From positions 630,118-694,117 of the forward strand of contig NZ_JADWYS010000001.1 in the NCBI RefSeq assembly GCF_015831345.1: a stretch of 64,000 nt of DNA, read 5' to 3'. Source of the DNA: Caenimonas aquaedulcis. Its GTDB lineage: Bacteria; Pseudomonadota; Gammaproteobacteria; Burkholderiales; Burkholderiaceae_C. A program made the position numbers and the translations under genes. The notes below the pieces were generated by a model, which made no database searches, was not told where the DNA came from, and was given only the letters and a program-made list of their open reading frames with translations. Positions within the stretch are counted from its first letter, which is position 1, and the number at the start of each line of letters is the position of its first letter. Below are positions 35,565 through 44,265 of the stretch, one piece after another.

Positions 35565-36664
35565 AGACCATCCGCCGCCTGATCTACCGCGAAGTCGTCG
35601 CCTCCGTGGCCTTCGTCGCCGTCGGCTTCCTCGCCCTTTTCTTCTTCTTCGATTTCGTGGACGACCTGCCCAACGTGGGCCGGGGCGGCGGGGCGTACCG
35701 GCTGACGCAGGCCTTCGCGTATGTGACGCTGATGATCCCGAACCACCTGTACGAACTCCTGCCGATCGCCGTGCTGATCGGCAGCATCTTCGTCATGGCG
35801 CGGCTCGCGCAAAGCTCGGAATACACCATCCTGCGCACGAGCGGGCTGGGGCCCTGGCGGGCGCTGCGCACGCTGCTCGCGCTCGGGCTGATGTTCACGG
35901 TCTTCACCTTTGCCATGGGCGACTACCTCTCCCCCATCGCGGACCGCACCGCGCAGCTCCTGAAGGCGCGCCTCGAAGGGCGCATCAGCATCGGGCAGAC
36001 CGGCGCGTGGCTGAAGGAAAAGCAGCCCTATCACACGTACAACGTCAACGTGAAGGCGCTGAGCCCCGAGGGCGACATGCAGGGCATCCGGATCTTCGAA
36101 TCCGATTCGCGCGGCTTCCTCGTGTCGGTCACGCAGGCGCCGCAGGCGAAGTTCGCCGACGACGGCGCGTGGCTGCTGCAGAACGCCGACCGCAACGAGT
36201 TCAGTTCGAATTCGGACGAAGTGGCCCGGGTGGAGAGCACGAAGTTCCCCACGCTGCGCTGGCCGACCGAGATCACGCCCGAGATGGTGTCGGTAGCCCT
36301 GCTCAAGCCCGATCGCATGAGCACGATCGACCTCTTCCAGTACATCCGCCACCTCGAAGCCAACGGGCAGACCTCCCAGCGCTACGAGATCGAGTTCTGG
36401 CGCAAGGTGTTCTATCCGCTCAGCTGCATCGTGATGGTGGTACTGGCCCTGCCCTTCGCCTACCTGCACTTCCGTGCGGGCGGGATCACGAGCTACGTGT
36501 TCGTGGGCGTGCTGATCGGCATCAGCTTCTTCCTGCTGAACAACGTGTTCGGCTACATCGGCAACCTGCGCAACTGGCAGCCCTGGCTCACCGCCGCGGC
36601 GCCGGGCCTCATCTACACCATGTTCTCGCTGGGCGCCTTCGGGTGGCTGGTGTTACGACGATGA
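35561..36664 (+). CDS. lptG: LPS export ABC transporter permease LptG
   Basis: Second permease of the LptBFG complex, 367 residues. It starts MKTIRRLIYREVVASVAFVAVG, has the first periplasmic side marked by FVDDLPNVGRGG, and repeats the TM-jellyroll-TM layout, ending with four helices from about residue 280. It overlaps lptF and the following cbiX-like gene by 4 bases on both sides, so the three are translationally coupled. Confidence 0.94.
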   Translation: MKTIRRLIYREVVASVAFVAVGFLALFFFFDFVDDLPNVGRGGGAYRLTQAFAYVTLMIPNHLYELLPIAVLIGSIFVMARLAQSSEYTILRTSGLGPWRALRTLLALGLMFTVFTFAMGDYLSPIADRTAQLLKARLEGRISIGQTGAWLKEKQPYHTYNVNVKALSPEGDMQGIRIFESDSRGFLVSVTQAPQAKFADDGAWLLQNADRNEFSSNSDEVARVESTKFPTLRWPTEITPEMVSVALLKPDRMSTIDLFQYIRHLEANGQTSQRYEIEFWRKVFYPLSCIVMVVLALPFAYLHFRAGGITSYVFVGVLIGISFFLLNNVFGYIGNLRNWQPWLTAAAPGLIYTMFSLGAFGWLVLRR

Positions 36665-37032
36665 CGCAGCCCGCCGCCAAAGCCATCATCCTCTTCGGCC
36701 ACGGCTCGCGCGACCCGCTCTGGCGCGGTCCCATCGAGGCCGTCGCCGCGCGCCTGGCCAAGCGCCATCCGACCGTACCGGTGCGCTGCGCCTACCTGGA
36801 ATTCGACACGCCGAAGCTCCCCGAAGCCGCCGCGGCGCTCGTCGCCGCCGGCCGCACCACGATCAGCATCGTCCCCATGTTTCTCGGCACCGGCACGCAT
36901 GCCCGCCGCGACCTGCCGGCGCTTCTGCAGGAGCTGCGCGATGCGCACTCGCAGATCCACTTCGAGCTGCAGCGCGCCATCGGGGACGATCCACGGGTGC
37001 TGGACCTGCTGGCGACCATCGCGTTCGAGTGA
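36661..37032 (+). CDS. CbiX/SirB-like sirohydrochlorin chelatase
   Basis: Short single-domain chelatase of 123 residues (CbiX-S type). The N-terminal metal/tetrapyrrole motif is ILFGHGSRDPLWRGP with the catalytic His, and a second candidate ligand is in FLGTGTHARRDLP. Such enzymes insert Co or Fe into sirohydrochlorin; iron gives siroheme for sulfite and nitrite reductases. That fits the CysB gene downstream and the sulfate importer further on. The ATG overlaps the lptG stop. Confidence 0.85.
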   Translation: MTQPAAKAIILFGHGSRDPLWRGPIEAVAARLAKRHPTVPVRCAYLEFDTPKLPEAAAALVAAGRTTISIVPMFLGTGTHARRDLPALLQELRDAHSQIHFELQRAIGDDPRVLDLLATIAFE

Positions 37033-37080
37033 TTGCGTCGCGGCACCCTGTGCCGCGTTAGTACAGTTGAGGCATAATGA

Positions 37081-37100
37081 TTTTCTTCCTTAGAAGAATT
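37081..37100. promoter_or_regulatory. Inverted repeat before cysB, possible autoregulatory site
   Basis: TTTTCTTC and GAAGAATT flank CTTA just upstream of the cysB start codon, with a core TTCTTC-N4-GAAGAA. LysR-type regulators bind AT-rich dyads of T-N11-A type near their own promoter and commonly repress themselves. The site is AT-rich compared with its surroundings. Binding is inferred. Confidence 0.45.
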
Positions 37101-37105
37101 TCGGC

Positions 37106-38050
37106 ATGAACCTCCATCAGTTCCGATTCGTGCAGGAGGCGGTGCGCCGCAACCTGAACCTCACGGAAGCGGCCAAGGCGCTGCATACGTCCCAACCCGG
37201 CGTGTCCAAGGCCATCATCGAGCTGGAGGAGGAACTGGGCGTCGAGATCTTCGCGCGCCACGGCAAGCGCCTCAAGCGCGTCACAGAACCCGGCCAGCAC
37301 GTCCTCAAGAGCATCGAGCTCATCATGCGCGAGGTGGGCAACCTGAAGCGCATCGGCGAGCAGTTCAGCGCGCAGGACAGCGGCACGCTCTCCATCGCCA
37401 CCACACATACCCAGGCGCGCTACGTGCTGCCGGTCCCCGTGGCGAAGCTGCGCGAGGCGTACCCCAAGGTGAACGTCAGCCTGCACCAGGGCTCGCCCGA
37501 CCAGGTGGCGCGCATGGTGATCGACGAGATCGCGGAGATCGGCATCGCGACCGAGTCGCTCTCCGACTACCAGGAACTCGTCACCCTGCCCTGCTACGAG
37601 TGGCAGCACGTGCTCGTCCTGCCGCTCGCGCACCCGCTCGCGAAGAAGGAGCGCATCCACCTCGAGGACCTCGCGGCCGAGCCGATCATCACCTACCACC
37701 CGTCCTTCACCGGCCGCACGCGCATCGACAGCGCGTTCGCGACGAAGAAGCTCACGCCGCGCATCGCGCTGGAGGCGATCGACTCCGACGTCATCAAGAC
37801 CTACGTGCGCCTCGGCCTGGGCATCGGCATCGTCGCCGAGATGGCGGTGCGCGACGACGGCAGCAACAGCGACCTCGCGGTGCGGCCGCTCGGCCACCTG
37901 TTCGGCCAGAACGTGGCGCGCGTCGCCTTCAAGCGCAGCGCGTACCTGCGCAACTTCGTCTATAAATTCGCGGAGCTTCTCTCCGACCGGCTGGACCGCA
38001 ACCTCATCGCCAAGCACATGAGCGGCCAGATCGACGACTTCGGCATGTGA
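37106..38050 (+). CDS. cysB: LysR-type regulator CysB
   Basis: Master activator of sulfate assimilation, with O-acetylserine/N-acetylserine as inducer. The 314-residue protein has the N-terminal winged HTH (NLNLTEAAKALHTSQPGVSKAI) and an effector domain with ATTHTQARYVLP and TYHPSFTGRTRID, both typical of CysB and Cbl. It is one of the few LysR types without a divergently transcribed target; the sbp-cysTWA operon at 49.9-53.8 kb is a likely target in this window. Cbl/Nac-like specificity cannot be excluded. Confidence 0.92.
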   Translation: MNLHQFRFVQEAVRRNLNLTEAAKALHTSQPGVSKAIIELEEELGVEIFARHGKRLKRVTEPGQHVLKSIELIMREVGNLKRIGEQFSAQDSGTLSIATTHTQARYVLPVPVAKLREAYPKVNVSLHQGSPDQVARMVIDEIAEIGIATESLSDYQELVTLPCYEWQHVLVLPLAHPLAKKERIHLEDLAAEPIITYHPSFTGRTRIDSAFATKKLTPRIALEAIDSDVIKTYVRLGLGIGIVAEMAVRDDGSNSDLAVRPLGHLFGQNVARVAFKRSAYLRNFVYKFAELLSDRLDRNLIAKHMSGQIDDFGM

Positions 38051-38066
38051 CACCGTCGGTATTCCA

Positions 38067-39224
38067 ATGACACCCCACACTCCCGCCCTCCAGACCAAGC
38101 TGCCCGCCGTGGGCACCACGATCTTCACCGTCATGTCCACGCTCGCCGCCGAGCGCGGTGCCGTGAATCTCGGCCAGGGCTTCCCCGATTTCAACTGCGA
38201 CCCGAAACTCGTGCAGGCCGTCACCGATGCGATGACGCAGGGCCTGAACCAGTACCCGCCGATGACCGGCGTGCCATCCCTGCGCGAAGCAGTTTCCGCG
38301 AAGATCGGCTCGATGTACGGCCGCCGCTACGACCCCGCGTCCGAGATCACGGTCACCGCCGGCGCGACGCAGGCGATCATCACGGCGATCCTCGCGGTGG
38401 TGCGCCCGGGCGACGAAGTGATCGTGCTGGAGCCCTGCTACGACAGCTACGTGCCCAACATCGAACTCGCCGGCGGCACCGTCGTGCGCGTGCCGCTCGT
38501 GCCCGGCACCTTCCGTCCCGACTTCGACAGGATCGCCGCGGCGATCAACCCGAAAACCCGCGCGATCCTCGTCAACAGCCCGCACAACCCCAGCGCCACC
38601 GTGTGGTCGCGCGCGGACATGCTGCGGCTGGAGGAACTCCTCGCGCCCACCGAGGTGCTGTTGATCAGCGACGAGGTGTACGAGCACATGGTGTTCGACG
38701 GCGACGGCCACCAGAGCGCCGCGCGCTTCCCCGGGCTGGCGGCGCGCGCCTTCATCGTCTCGAGCTTCGGCAAGACCTACCACGTGACCGGCTGGAAGGT
38801 CGGCTACGTTGCCGCGCCCGCCCCGCTCACGACGGAGTTCCGCAAGGTCCACCAGTTCAACGTGTTCACGGTGAACACGCCGGTGCAGCACGCACTCGCC
38901 TCCTACATGGCGGACCCGACGCCCTACCTCGAGCTGCCCGCCTTCTACCAGCGCAAGCGCGACCTGTTCCGCGAGGGCCTGGCACGCACGAAGTTCAAGC
39001 TGCTGCCCAGCGAGGGCAGCTACTTCCAGTGCGTGGACATCTCCGCCGTCAGCGACCTGCCAGAGGCGGAATTCTGCAAGTGGCTCACCACCGAGATCGG
39101 CGTCGCCGCGATCCCGCTGTCCGCTTTCTACGGCAACGGGTTCGACCAGCGCGTGGTGCGCTTCTGCTTCGCGAAGAAGGACGAGACGCTGCGCACCGCG
39201 CTGGACCGGCTGGCGCGGCTCTAG
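38067..39224 (+). CDS. Class I/II aminotransferase, methionine/KAT-like
   Basis: PLP-dependent aminotransferase of 385 residues. The Schiff-base Lys is in SSFGKTYHVTGWKVG, with NSPHNPSATVW and ISDEVYEHMVFD as the usual PLP and substrate contacts, and VRFCFAKKDETL at the end. The N-terminal TTIFTVMSTLAAERGAVNLGQGFPDF resembles YbdL methionine aminotransferase and kynurenine aminotransferases. It begins 16 bases after cysB and may be cotranscribed. A role in methionine salvage or sulfur metabolism would suit the neighbour. Confidence 0.88.
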   Translation: MTPHTPALQTKLPAVGTTIFTVMSTLAAERGAVNLGQGFPDFNCDPKLVQAVTDAMTQGLNQYPPMTGVPSLREAVSAKIGSMYGRRYDPASEITVTAGATQAIITAILAVVRPGDEVIVLEPCYDSYVPNIELAGGTVVRVPLVPGTFRPDFDRIAAAINPKTRAILVNSPHNPSATVWSRADMLRLEELLAPTEVLLISDEVYEHMVFDGDGHQSAARFPGLAARAFIVSSFGKTYHVTGWKVGYVAAPAPLTTEFRKVHQFNVFTVNTPVQHALASYMADPTPYLELPAFYQRKRDLFREGLARTKFKLLPSEGSYFQCVDISAVSDLPEAEFCKWLTTEIGVAAIPLSAFYGNGFDQRVVRFCFAKKDETLRTALDRLARL

Positions 39225-39228
39225 GCTT

Positions 39229-39933
39229 TCAGCACTGCACCGGATTGCGGCAGAACTTCGCCAGCTCGGTCACGACGGCCTGGCCGCTGACGGCGTTGCG
39301 CGCCTTCGGGCCGACGTCCAGGCTCAGCTTGGCGGCGTACTTCCTGAAGAAATCGTCAAAAAGTTCGCCGCCCAACGTGGCGTAGGCCGTCAGCGTGTCG
39401 GCCTTGCGGTCGTGCGCGAGCAGCACGGCACACAGCGGCTGCGTCGCGGGGCCCGACAGCACTTCGGCGCCGCGTGCCGGGTCGTACTGGCTATGGTCCG
39501 CGCAGCAGTGGATCAGCGAATCCTGTACGCCGCGCTTGGCCCGCTTGTCCCGGAAGCTGATGAAGCTCACGTCCTTGGTGGGATACACGAGCTGGTGCGC
39601 GCAGATCGCCGAGAAGGCGACGATGCTGCGCCCAGGCCCTACACCGCCCGGCCAGGCATAGGCGTCGCGGTTGCGCGTGCTGAGCGACTGCGGTAGGGCC
39701 GGCTTGCCCAGGTCGAGCAGGAAAACGGGCGTCGCCTCGAAGGGATAGTGGAAGACGTAGTTGGTGAGCGGTTTCAGGCTGGATGCCTTGAGCGGGTCGC
39801 CCAGCGGGGTCGTGAGGAGCGCTCGCTGGTACGGCTTGGCCCGTGCATCCGCCGCGATGACGGGCATCGCCGCGGCGGCCGTCATGCAGGCGGCGCCCGC
39901 GGTGCAAGACTCGATGAAACTGCGTCGGTCCAT
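39229..39933 (-). CDS. Tat-exported Rieske-like 2Fe-2S protein
   Basis: The 234-residue protein starts MDRRSFIESCTAG, a twin-arginine signal, followed by a hydrophobic Ala-rich segment. A Rieske-type ligand set is visible: CAH and CADH (CxH ... CxxH), separated by 30 residues instead of the usual 15-18. No disulfide Cys like that of bc1-complex Rieske proteins follows the first motif. It is therefore probably a periplasmic single Rieske protein of unknown partner, and metal binding should be checked. It is convergent with the aminotransferase gene. I chose the ATG at 39933 because it gives the Tat signal. Confidence 0.75.
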   Translation of the reverse strand: MDRRSFIESCTAGAACMTAAAAMPVIAADARAKPYQRALLTTPLGDPLKASSLKPLTNYVFHYPFEATPVFLLDLGKPALPQSLSTRNRDAYAWPGGVGPGRSIVAFSAICAHQLVYPTKDVSFISFRDKRAKRGVQDSLIHCCADHSQYDPARGAEVLSGPATQPLCAVLLAHDRKADTLTAYATLGGELFDDFFRKYAAKLSLDVGPKARNAVSGQAVVTELAKFCRNPVQC

Positions 39934-40171
39934 GCCCCAAGGTAGACCAAGCGGGCCAGCTCTGCCACCCCGGCTTTGTACCGAGGACCAAAGTCTCCAT
40001 GGGCGCGGCAATCCACAGCACAAGGATTTCAACTCGGCCCTGTCCCCTGACGAGCTTGCCGCCCACAGCGCGGCGGGAACGCGCCTGACACTCATCGGTG
40101 GCGGCTTCCGGCCCAGCCGTGGGGGGCCGGGTGCAACGATCAGCTCTCACCAAACATAAAGGGAGTGAACC

Positions 40172-40330
40172 ATGTCCATCTCGTTGATCCTTCTCATCGT
40201 CCTGATCCTGCTGCTCGTCGGCGCGCTGCCCACCTGGGGCCACAGCCGCAGCTGGGGCTACGGTCCCTCGGGTGGCCTCGGCCTCGTCGTGCTGATCCTG
40301 GTCGTGCTGCTGCTGATGGGCAAGATCTGA
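40172..40330 (+). CDS. DUF3309-type small membrane protein
   Basis: A 52-residue peptide. It has one N-terminal TM helix (SLILLIVLILLLVGALP), a short loop WGHSRSWGYGPSGG, and a second helix ending LVVLLLMGKI. This matches the DUF3309 family of tiny proteins common in Proteobacteria, often induced by stress; the function is unknown. GGGAG lies 7 bases upstream of the ATG. The 238-base gap before it, from 39934, shows no gene. Confidence 0.85.
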   Translation: MSISLILLIVLILLLVGALPTWGHSRSWGYGPSGGLGLVVLILVVLLLMGKI

Positions 40331-40340
40331 GCGGTCCAGC

Positions 40341-43300
40341 CTAGCTGTTCACCTGCCCCCACAGCTTGTCCAGGCGCTTGACGCTGACAGGCTGTGGCGT
40401 GCGCAGTTCCTGCGCGAAGAAGCTGACGCGCAATTCTTCCAGCAGCCAGCGGAACTCCCGCATGCGGTCGTCGACCGCGCCCTTGCGCTCGGCCACCAGC
40501 CGCCAGTAGCGTTGCTCCTGCGGCCGCAGTTCCGCCATGCGCGCCGTGTCGCGCGCCGCATCCGTGCGAAGCTTGTCCAGCCGCAGCGTGATCGCCTTCA
40601 GGTAGCGCGGCATATGCTGCAGTTGCGCCCAGGGCGTCGCCGACAGGAAGCGTTTGGGCACGAGCCGCTGCAGTTGCTGCGCGGCATCGGCTGTCGCATC
40701 CGGATGGCCGCGGGTGTCCTTGATCTTGCGCGTCGCCGCGGCGAAGTCGGCGAGGATCGCGGACGCCAGCCGCGCGACCTCGTTGGCGATCAAGGTCAAA
40801 CGCCCACGTCCCTCCTCTACCCGCCGCTTGAAATCCGCCTCGTTCGTCGGCAGCGGATCGAGCAGGAACGCGCGCTCGAGCGCGACGTCGACGATCTGCT
40901 CGCGCAATTCCTCCATCGTCCCCAGCGGCATGAACGCGACGGCCATCTTCTGGAGGTCCGGGATGTTCTTCTCCAGGTACTTGAGCGCGTCGCGGATCTG
41001 CAGCGCGAAGAGCCGCCTGAGGCCGGTGCGGTGTTTCTCCGCGGCGACCTCGGGTTCGTCGAAGACCTCGATGACGACCGCGTCGCCCTGGTCGACGAGC
41101 GCGGGAAAGCCGACAAGGCTCGTGCCGCCCTTGCGCACTTCCATGAGCTCGGGCAGTTCGCCGAAGGTCCAGGCGGTGTAGCGCTGGGCGGCGGCCACGG
41201 CCTTTGGTTTTGCTCCCTCTCCCTCCGGGAGAGGGCTGGGGTGAGGGCTTGCGGCCGACCGATTGCCCTCACCCCCCCCTCTCCCAGAGGGAGAGGGAGC
41301 GACAGCCTTCATGCCCGCCAGGGCTTGAAACGCCCCACGCGCCTGCGCACCCAGCTCCGCCTTCAACCCGCCCAGGTTGCGCCCGGTCCCCATCTGCCTG
41401 CCATGTTCATCCACGACCCGGAAGTTCATGAACAGGTGCGCCGGCAGCATGTCCAGCTTGAAGTCCGCGCGCTTCACGTCAAGGCTCGTCGCGTCGCGCA
41501 CGCGTTTGAGCAGCGCGTCGGTGAGCGAGCCCACGGCCCAGGTTTCCACCTGCGAGAGTTCCTGTGCGAGGCGCGCCGCGGATTCCGGCAATGGGACGAA
41601 GCGTGAGCGCGGCTTTTGCGGCAGGCTCTTGAGCAGCGCCTGGATCTTGTCCTTGAGCATGCCGGGCACCAGCCACTCCGCGCGGTCCTCGCTGACCTGG
41701 TTCAGCACGAAGAGCGGCACGGTCACCGTCAGCCCGTCGCGTGGATCTCCGGGCTCGTGCAGGTAAGTGGCCGCGCAGTCGATGCCGCCCAGGCGGATCG
41801 TCCTGGGGAACGCGTCGGTCGTGATGCCCGCCGCTTCGTGCCGCATCAGCTCGTCGCGCGTGAGCTTGAGCAGTTGCGGGTCGGTTCGGCTCGCGTCCCG
41901 GAACCAGCGCTCGAAGGTCGCGCCGCTGAAGACGCCTTGCGGGATGAACTTGTCGTAGAAGGCGTAGATCAGTTCCTCGTCCACCAGCACGTCCTGCCGG
42001 CGCGACTTGTGCTCCAGCTCCTCGACCTGCTTCACGAGTTTCTGGTTGGCCGCAAGGAATGGCAGCTTCGTCTCCCACTGCCCTGCGACCAAGCCTTCGC
42101 GGATGAAGATCTCGCGCGCGCCCTGCGCATCCACGCGCGCGAACGGCACGCGCCGCCCGCTGTAGATCACGAGCCCGTACAGCGTCGCGCGCTCCAGCGA
42201 CATGACCTCCGCGGCCTTCTTCTCCCAGTGCGGGTCGAGCAATTGCTTCTTGAGCAGGTGCCCCGCGACCTGCTCGATCCACAGCGGTTCGATGTTGGCG
42301 AGGCCCCGCCCGAACAAGCGCGTGGTTTCCACCAGTTCGGCGGCGACGATCCACCGGCCCGGCTTCTTCTTCAGGTGCGCGCCCGGATGGCGGTAGAACT
42401 TGATGCCGCGCGCGCCGAGGTAGACCTCTTCCTCCTCCAGCTTGTAGCCGACGTTGCCCAGCAGCCCGGACAGCATCGCCTTGTGCAGGTCCTCGTAGCT
42501 CGCGGGCTGCGTATTGAGCCGCCACTTGTGCTCCGCCACCACGGTATGGAGCTGGCTGTGGATGTCCCGCCATTCGCGCACCCGGCGGATGTTGATGAAG
42601 TTCTGCCGCAGCAATTGCTCGTACTGGCGGTTGGACAGCTTGTGCTCCCCATGCCCGCCGCGCGCCTGGTCCAGCCACTGCCACAGGCGGATGTAGCCGG
42701 AGAACTCGCTCTTCTCGTCGTCGAACTTCGCGTGCTGCTGGTCGGCCTGGGTCTGCATGTCCATCGGCCGGTCGCGCACGTCCTGCACCGACAGCGCCGA
42801 CGCGATGATGAGCACCTCGTCGAGCGCGCCGCGTTCGCGTGCCTCCAGGATCATCCGGCCGACGCGCGGGTCCAGGGGCAGCTTCGCGAGTTCCGCGCCC
42901 ATCGCGGTGAGCTCGTTCGCATCGTCGACCGCGCCCAGCTCGTTGAGCAGCTGGTAGCCGTCCGCGATCGCGCGGCGGGCCGGCGCCTCGATGAACGGGA
43001 AGTCTTCGACCGAGCCGAGCCGCAGCGACTTCATGCGAAGGATCACGCCCGCGAGCGAGGAACGCAGGATTTCGGGGTCGGTGAAGCGCGGTCGCCCCGC
43101 GAAGTCCTTCTCGTCGTAGAGGCGGATGCAGATGCCGTCCGCCACGCGTCCGCAACGGCCCGCGCGCTGGTTGGCCGCCGCCTGGCTCACCGGCTCGACC
43201 AGCAGCTGCTCCACCTTGCTGCGGAAGCTGTACCGCTTAACTCGCGCCGTGCCGGCGTCGATCACGTAGCGGATGCCTGGCACGGTCAGCGAGGTCTCCG

Positions 43301-44213
43301 CGACGTTGGTCGCGAGCACGATCCGCCGGCCGCTGTGGCTGTCGAAGATGCGGTCCTGCTCGGCCTGCGACAGCCGTGCGAAGAGCGGCAGCACTTCCGC
43401 GTTGCGCGTGAGCGGCTTGTGCGCCAGGTGCTTGCGCAGGTGGTCGGCCGCCTCGCGGATCTCGCGCTCGCCCGGCAGGAAGACGAGGATATCGCCGCCA
43501 CCGCCGCCGGCCCAGAGCTCGTCGACGCCGTCGGCGATCGCCTCGTTCAGGCCGTATTCGCGCGACTCCTCGAAGGGACGCCAACGCTGTTCCACCGGGA
43601 ACATGCGGCCGGACACGTAGATCACCGGCGCGGGGCCCCTGGCGGAGCCGAAGTGCTGCGCGAAGCGGTCCGCGTCGATGGTGGCCGAGGTGACGACGAC
43701 CTTCAGGTCCGGCCGGCGCGGCAGGATCTCGCGCAGGTAGCCCAGCAGGAAGTCGATGTTGAGGCTGCGCTCGTGCGCCTCGTCGATGATGATGGTGTCG
43801 TAGGCCTTGAGCAGCGGGTCGGTCTGCGTCTCGGCGAGCAGGATGCCGTCGGTCATGAGCTTGACCGAGGCGTCGCGCGACAGCCTGTCCTGGAAGCGCA
43901 CCTTGAAGCCGACCACCTCGCCCAGCGGCGTCTTCAGTTCCTCGGCGATGCGCTTGGCGACGCTGGACGCCGCGATGCGGCGCGGCTGCGTGTGACCGAT
44001 GAGGCGGCCCTGCCCGGGGGGCGCGTTCAGCTTGCCGCGACCCATCGCGAGCGCGATCTTGGGGATCTGCGTGGTCTTGCCCGAACCCGTCTCGCCGCAA
44101 ATGATCACCACCTGGTTGGCGGCCATCGCGGCCATGATCTCTTCGCGCTTGCCGGAGACCGGCAGGGATTCGGGAAACGTGATGTTCAGGGACGTCAAGA
44201 CAGCGGGGTCCAA
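40341..44213 (-). CDS. hrpA: ATP-dependent RNA helicase HrpA
   Basis: DEAH-box helicase of 1290 residues, the family length. The order is helicase core (Walker A GETGSGKTTQIPK near 36-48, DEAHERS near 145, SAT and QRAGRCGR later), HA2 and OB-fold domains, then the long DUF3418 C-terminal region. HrpA resolves stalled ribosome collisions and processes some fimbrial mRNAs in enterobacteria. Between the conserved GAFQALAGMK and AVAAAQRYTAW parts lies a 30-residue Pro/Gly/Glu-rich insert encoded by a palindromic repeat pair at 41212-41300. The insert keeps the frame. The gene is single, convergent with the DUF3309 gene. Confidence 0.95.
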   Translation of the reverse strand: MDPAVLTSLNITFPESLPVSGKREEIMAAMAANQVVIICGETGSGKTTQIPKIALAMGRGKLNAPPGQGRLIGHTQPRRIAASSVAKRIAEELKTPLGEVVGFKVRFQDRLSRDASVKLMTDGILLAETQTDPLLKAYDTIIIDEAHERSLNIDFLLGYLREILPRRPDLKVVVTSATIDADRFAQHFGSARGPAPVIYVSGRMFPVEQRWRPFEESREYGLNEAIADGVDELWAGGGGGDILVFLPGEREIREAADHLRKHLAHKPLTRNAEVLPLFARLSQAEQDRIFDSHSGRRIVLATNVAETSLTVPGIRYVIDAGTARVKRYSFRSKVEQLLVEPVSQAAANQRAGRCGRVADGICIRLYDEKDFAGRPRFTDPEILRSSLAGVILRMKSLRLGSVEDFPFIEAPARRAIADGYQLLNELGAVDDANELTAMGAELAKLPLDPRVGRMILEARERGALDEVLIIASALSVQDVRDRPMDMQTQADQQHAKFDDEKSEFSGYIRLWQWLDQARGGHGEHKLSNRQYEQLLRQNFINIRRVREWRDIHSQLHTVVAEHKWRLNTQPASYEDLHKAMLSGLLGNVGYKLEEEEVYLGARGIKFYRHPGAHLKKKPGRWIVAAELVETTRLFGRGLANIEPLWIEQVAGHLLKKQLLDPHWEKKAAEVMSLERATLYGLVIYSGRRVPFARVDAQGAREIFIREGLVAGQWETKLPFLAANQKLVKQVEELEHKSRRQDVLVDEELIYAFYDKFIPQGVFSGATFERWFRDASRTDPQLLKLTRDELMRHEAAGITTDAFPRTIRLGGIDCAATYLHEPGDPRDGLTVTVPLFVLNQVSEDRAEWLVPGMLKDKIQALLKSLPQKPRSRFVPLPESAARLAQELSQVETWAVGSLTDALLKRVRDATSLDVKRADFKLDMLPAHLFMNFRVVDEHGRQMGTGRNLGGLKAELGAQARGAFQALAGMKAVAPSPSGRGGGEGNRSAASPHPSPLPEGEGAKPKAVAAAQRYTAWTFGELPELMEVRKGGTSLVGFPALVDQGDAVVIEVFDEPEVAAEKHRTGLRRLFALQIRDALKYLEKNIPDLQKMAVAFMPLGTMEELREQIVDVALERAFLLDPLPTNEADFKRRVEEGRGRLTLIANEVARLASAILADFAAATRKIKDTRGHPDATADAAQQLQRLVPKRFLSATPWAQLQHMPRYLKAITLRLDKLRTDAARDTARMAELRPQEQRYWRLVAERKGAVDDRMREFRWLLEELRVSFFAQELRTPQPVSVKRLDKLWGQVNS
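41212..41300. repeat. Paired palindromic repeat inserted in frame in hrpA
   Basis: Two inverted elements, GCTCCCTCTCCCTC...GGTGAGGG at the left and CCCTCACC...GAGGGAGAGGGAGC at the right, flank an 18-base centre. They form a nearly perfect 89-bp inverted repeat. On the hrpA strand it encodes APSPSGRGGGEG and ASPHPSPLPEGEG, peptides that are recognisable as translations of REP/BIME-like intergenic elements. An element that normally lies between genes has thus been tolerated inside a long essential-type protein. Base composition is C/T-rich compared with flanking codons. Confidence 0.85.
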
Positions 44214-44265
44214 AGCCCTCGATTATCGCGTCTGGCTTGCCGTTGTGCTGGGCAACGGAACAGGA

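Noticed and set aside
40341..44213. IS element or pseudogenisation of hrpA because of the inserted repeat
   Set aside because: No transposase or target duplication was seen and the reading frame is intact over 1290 residues.
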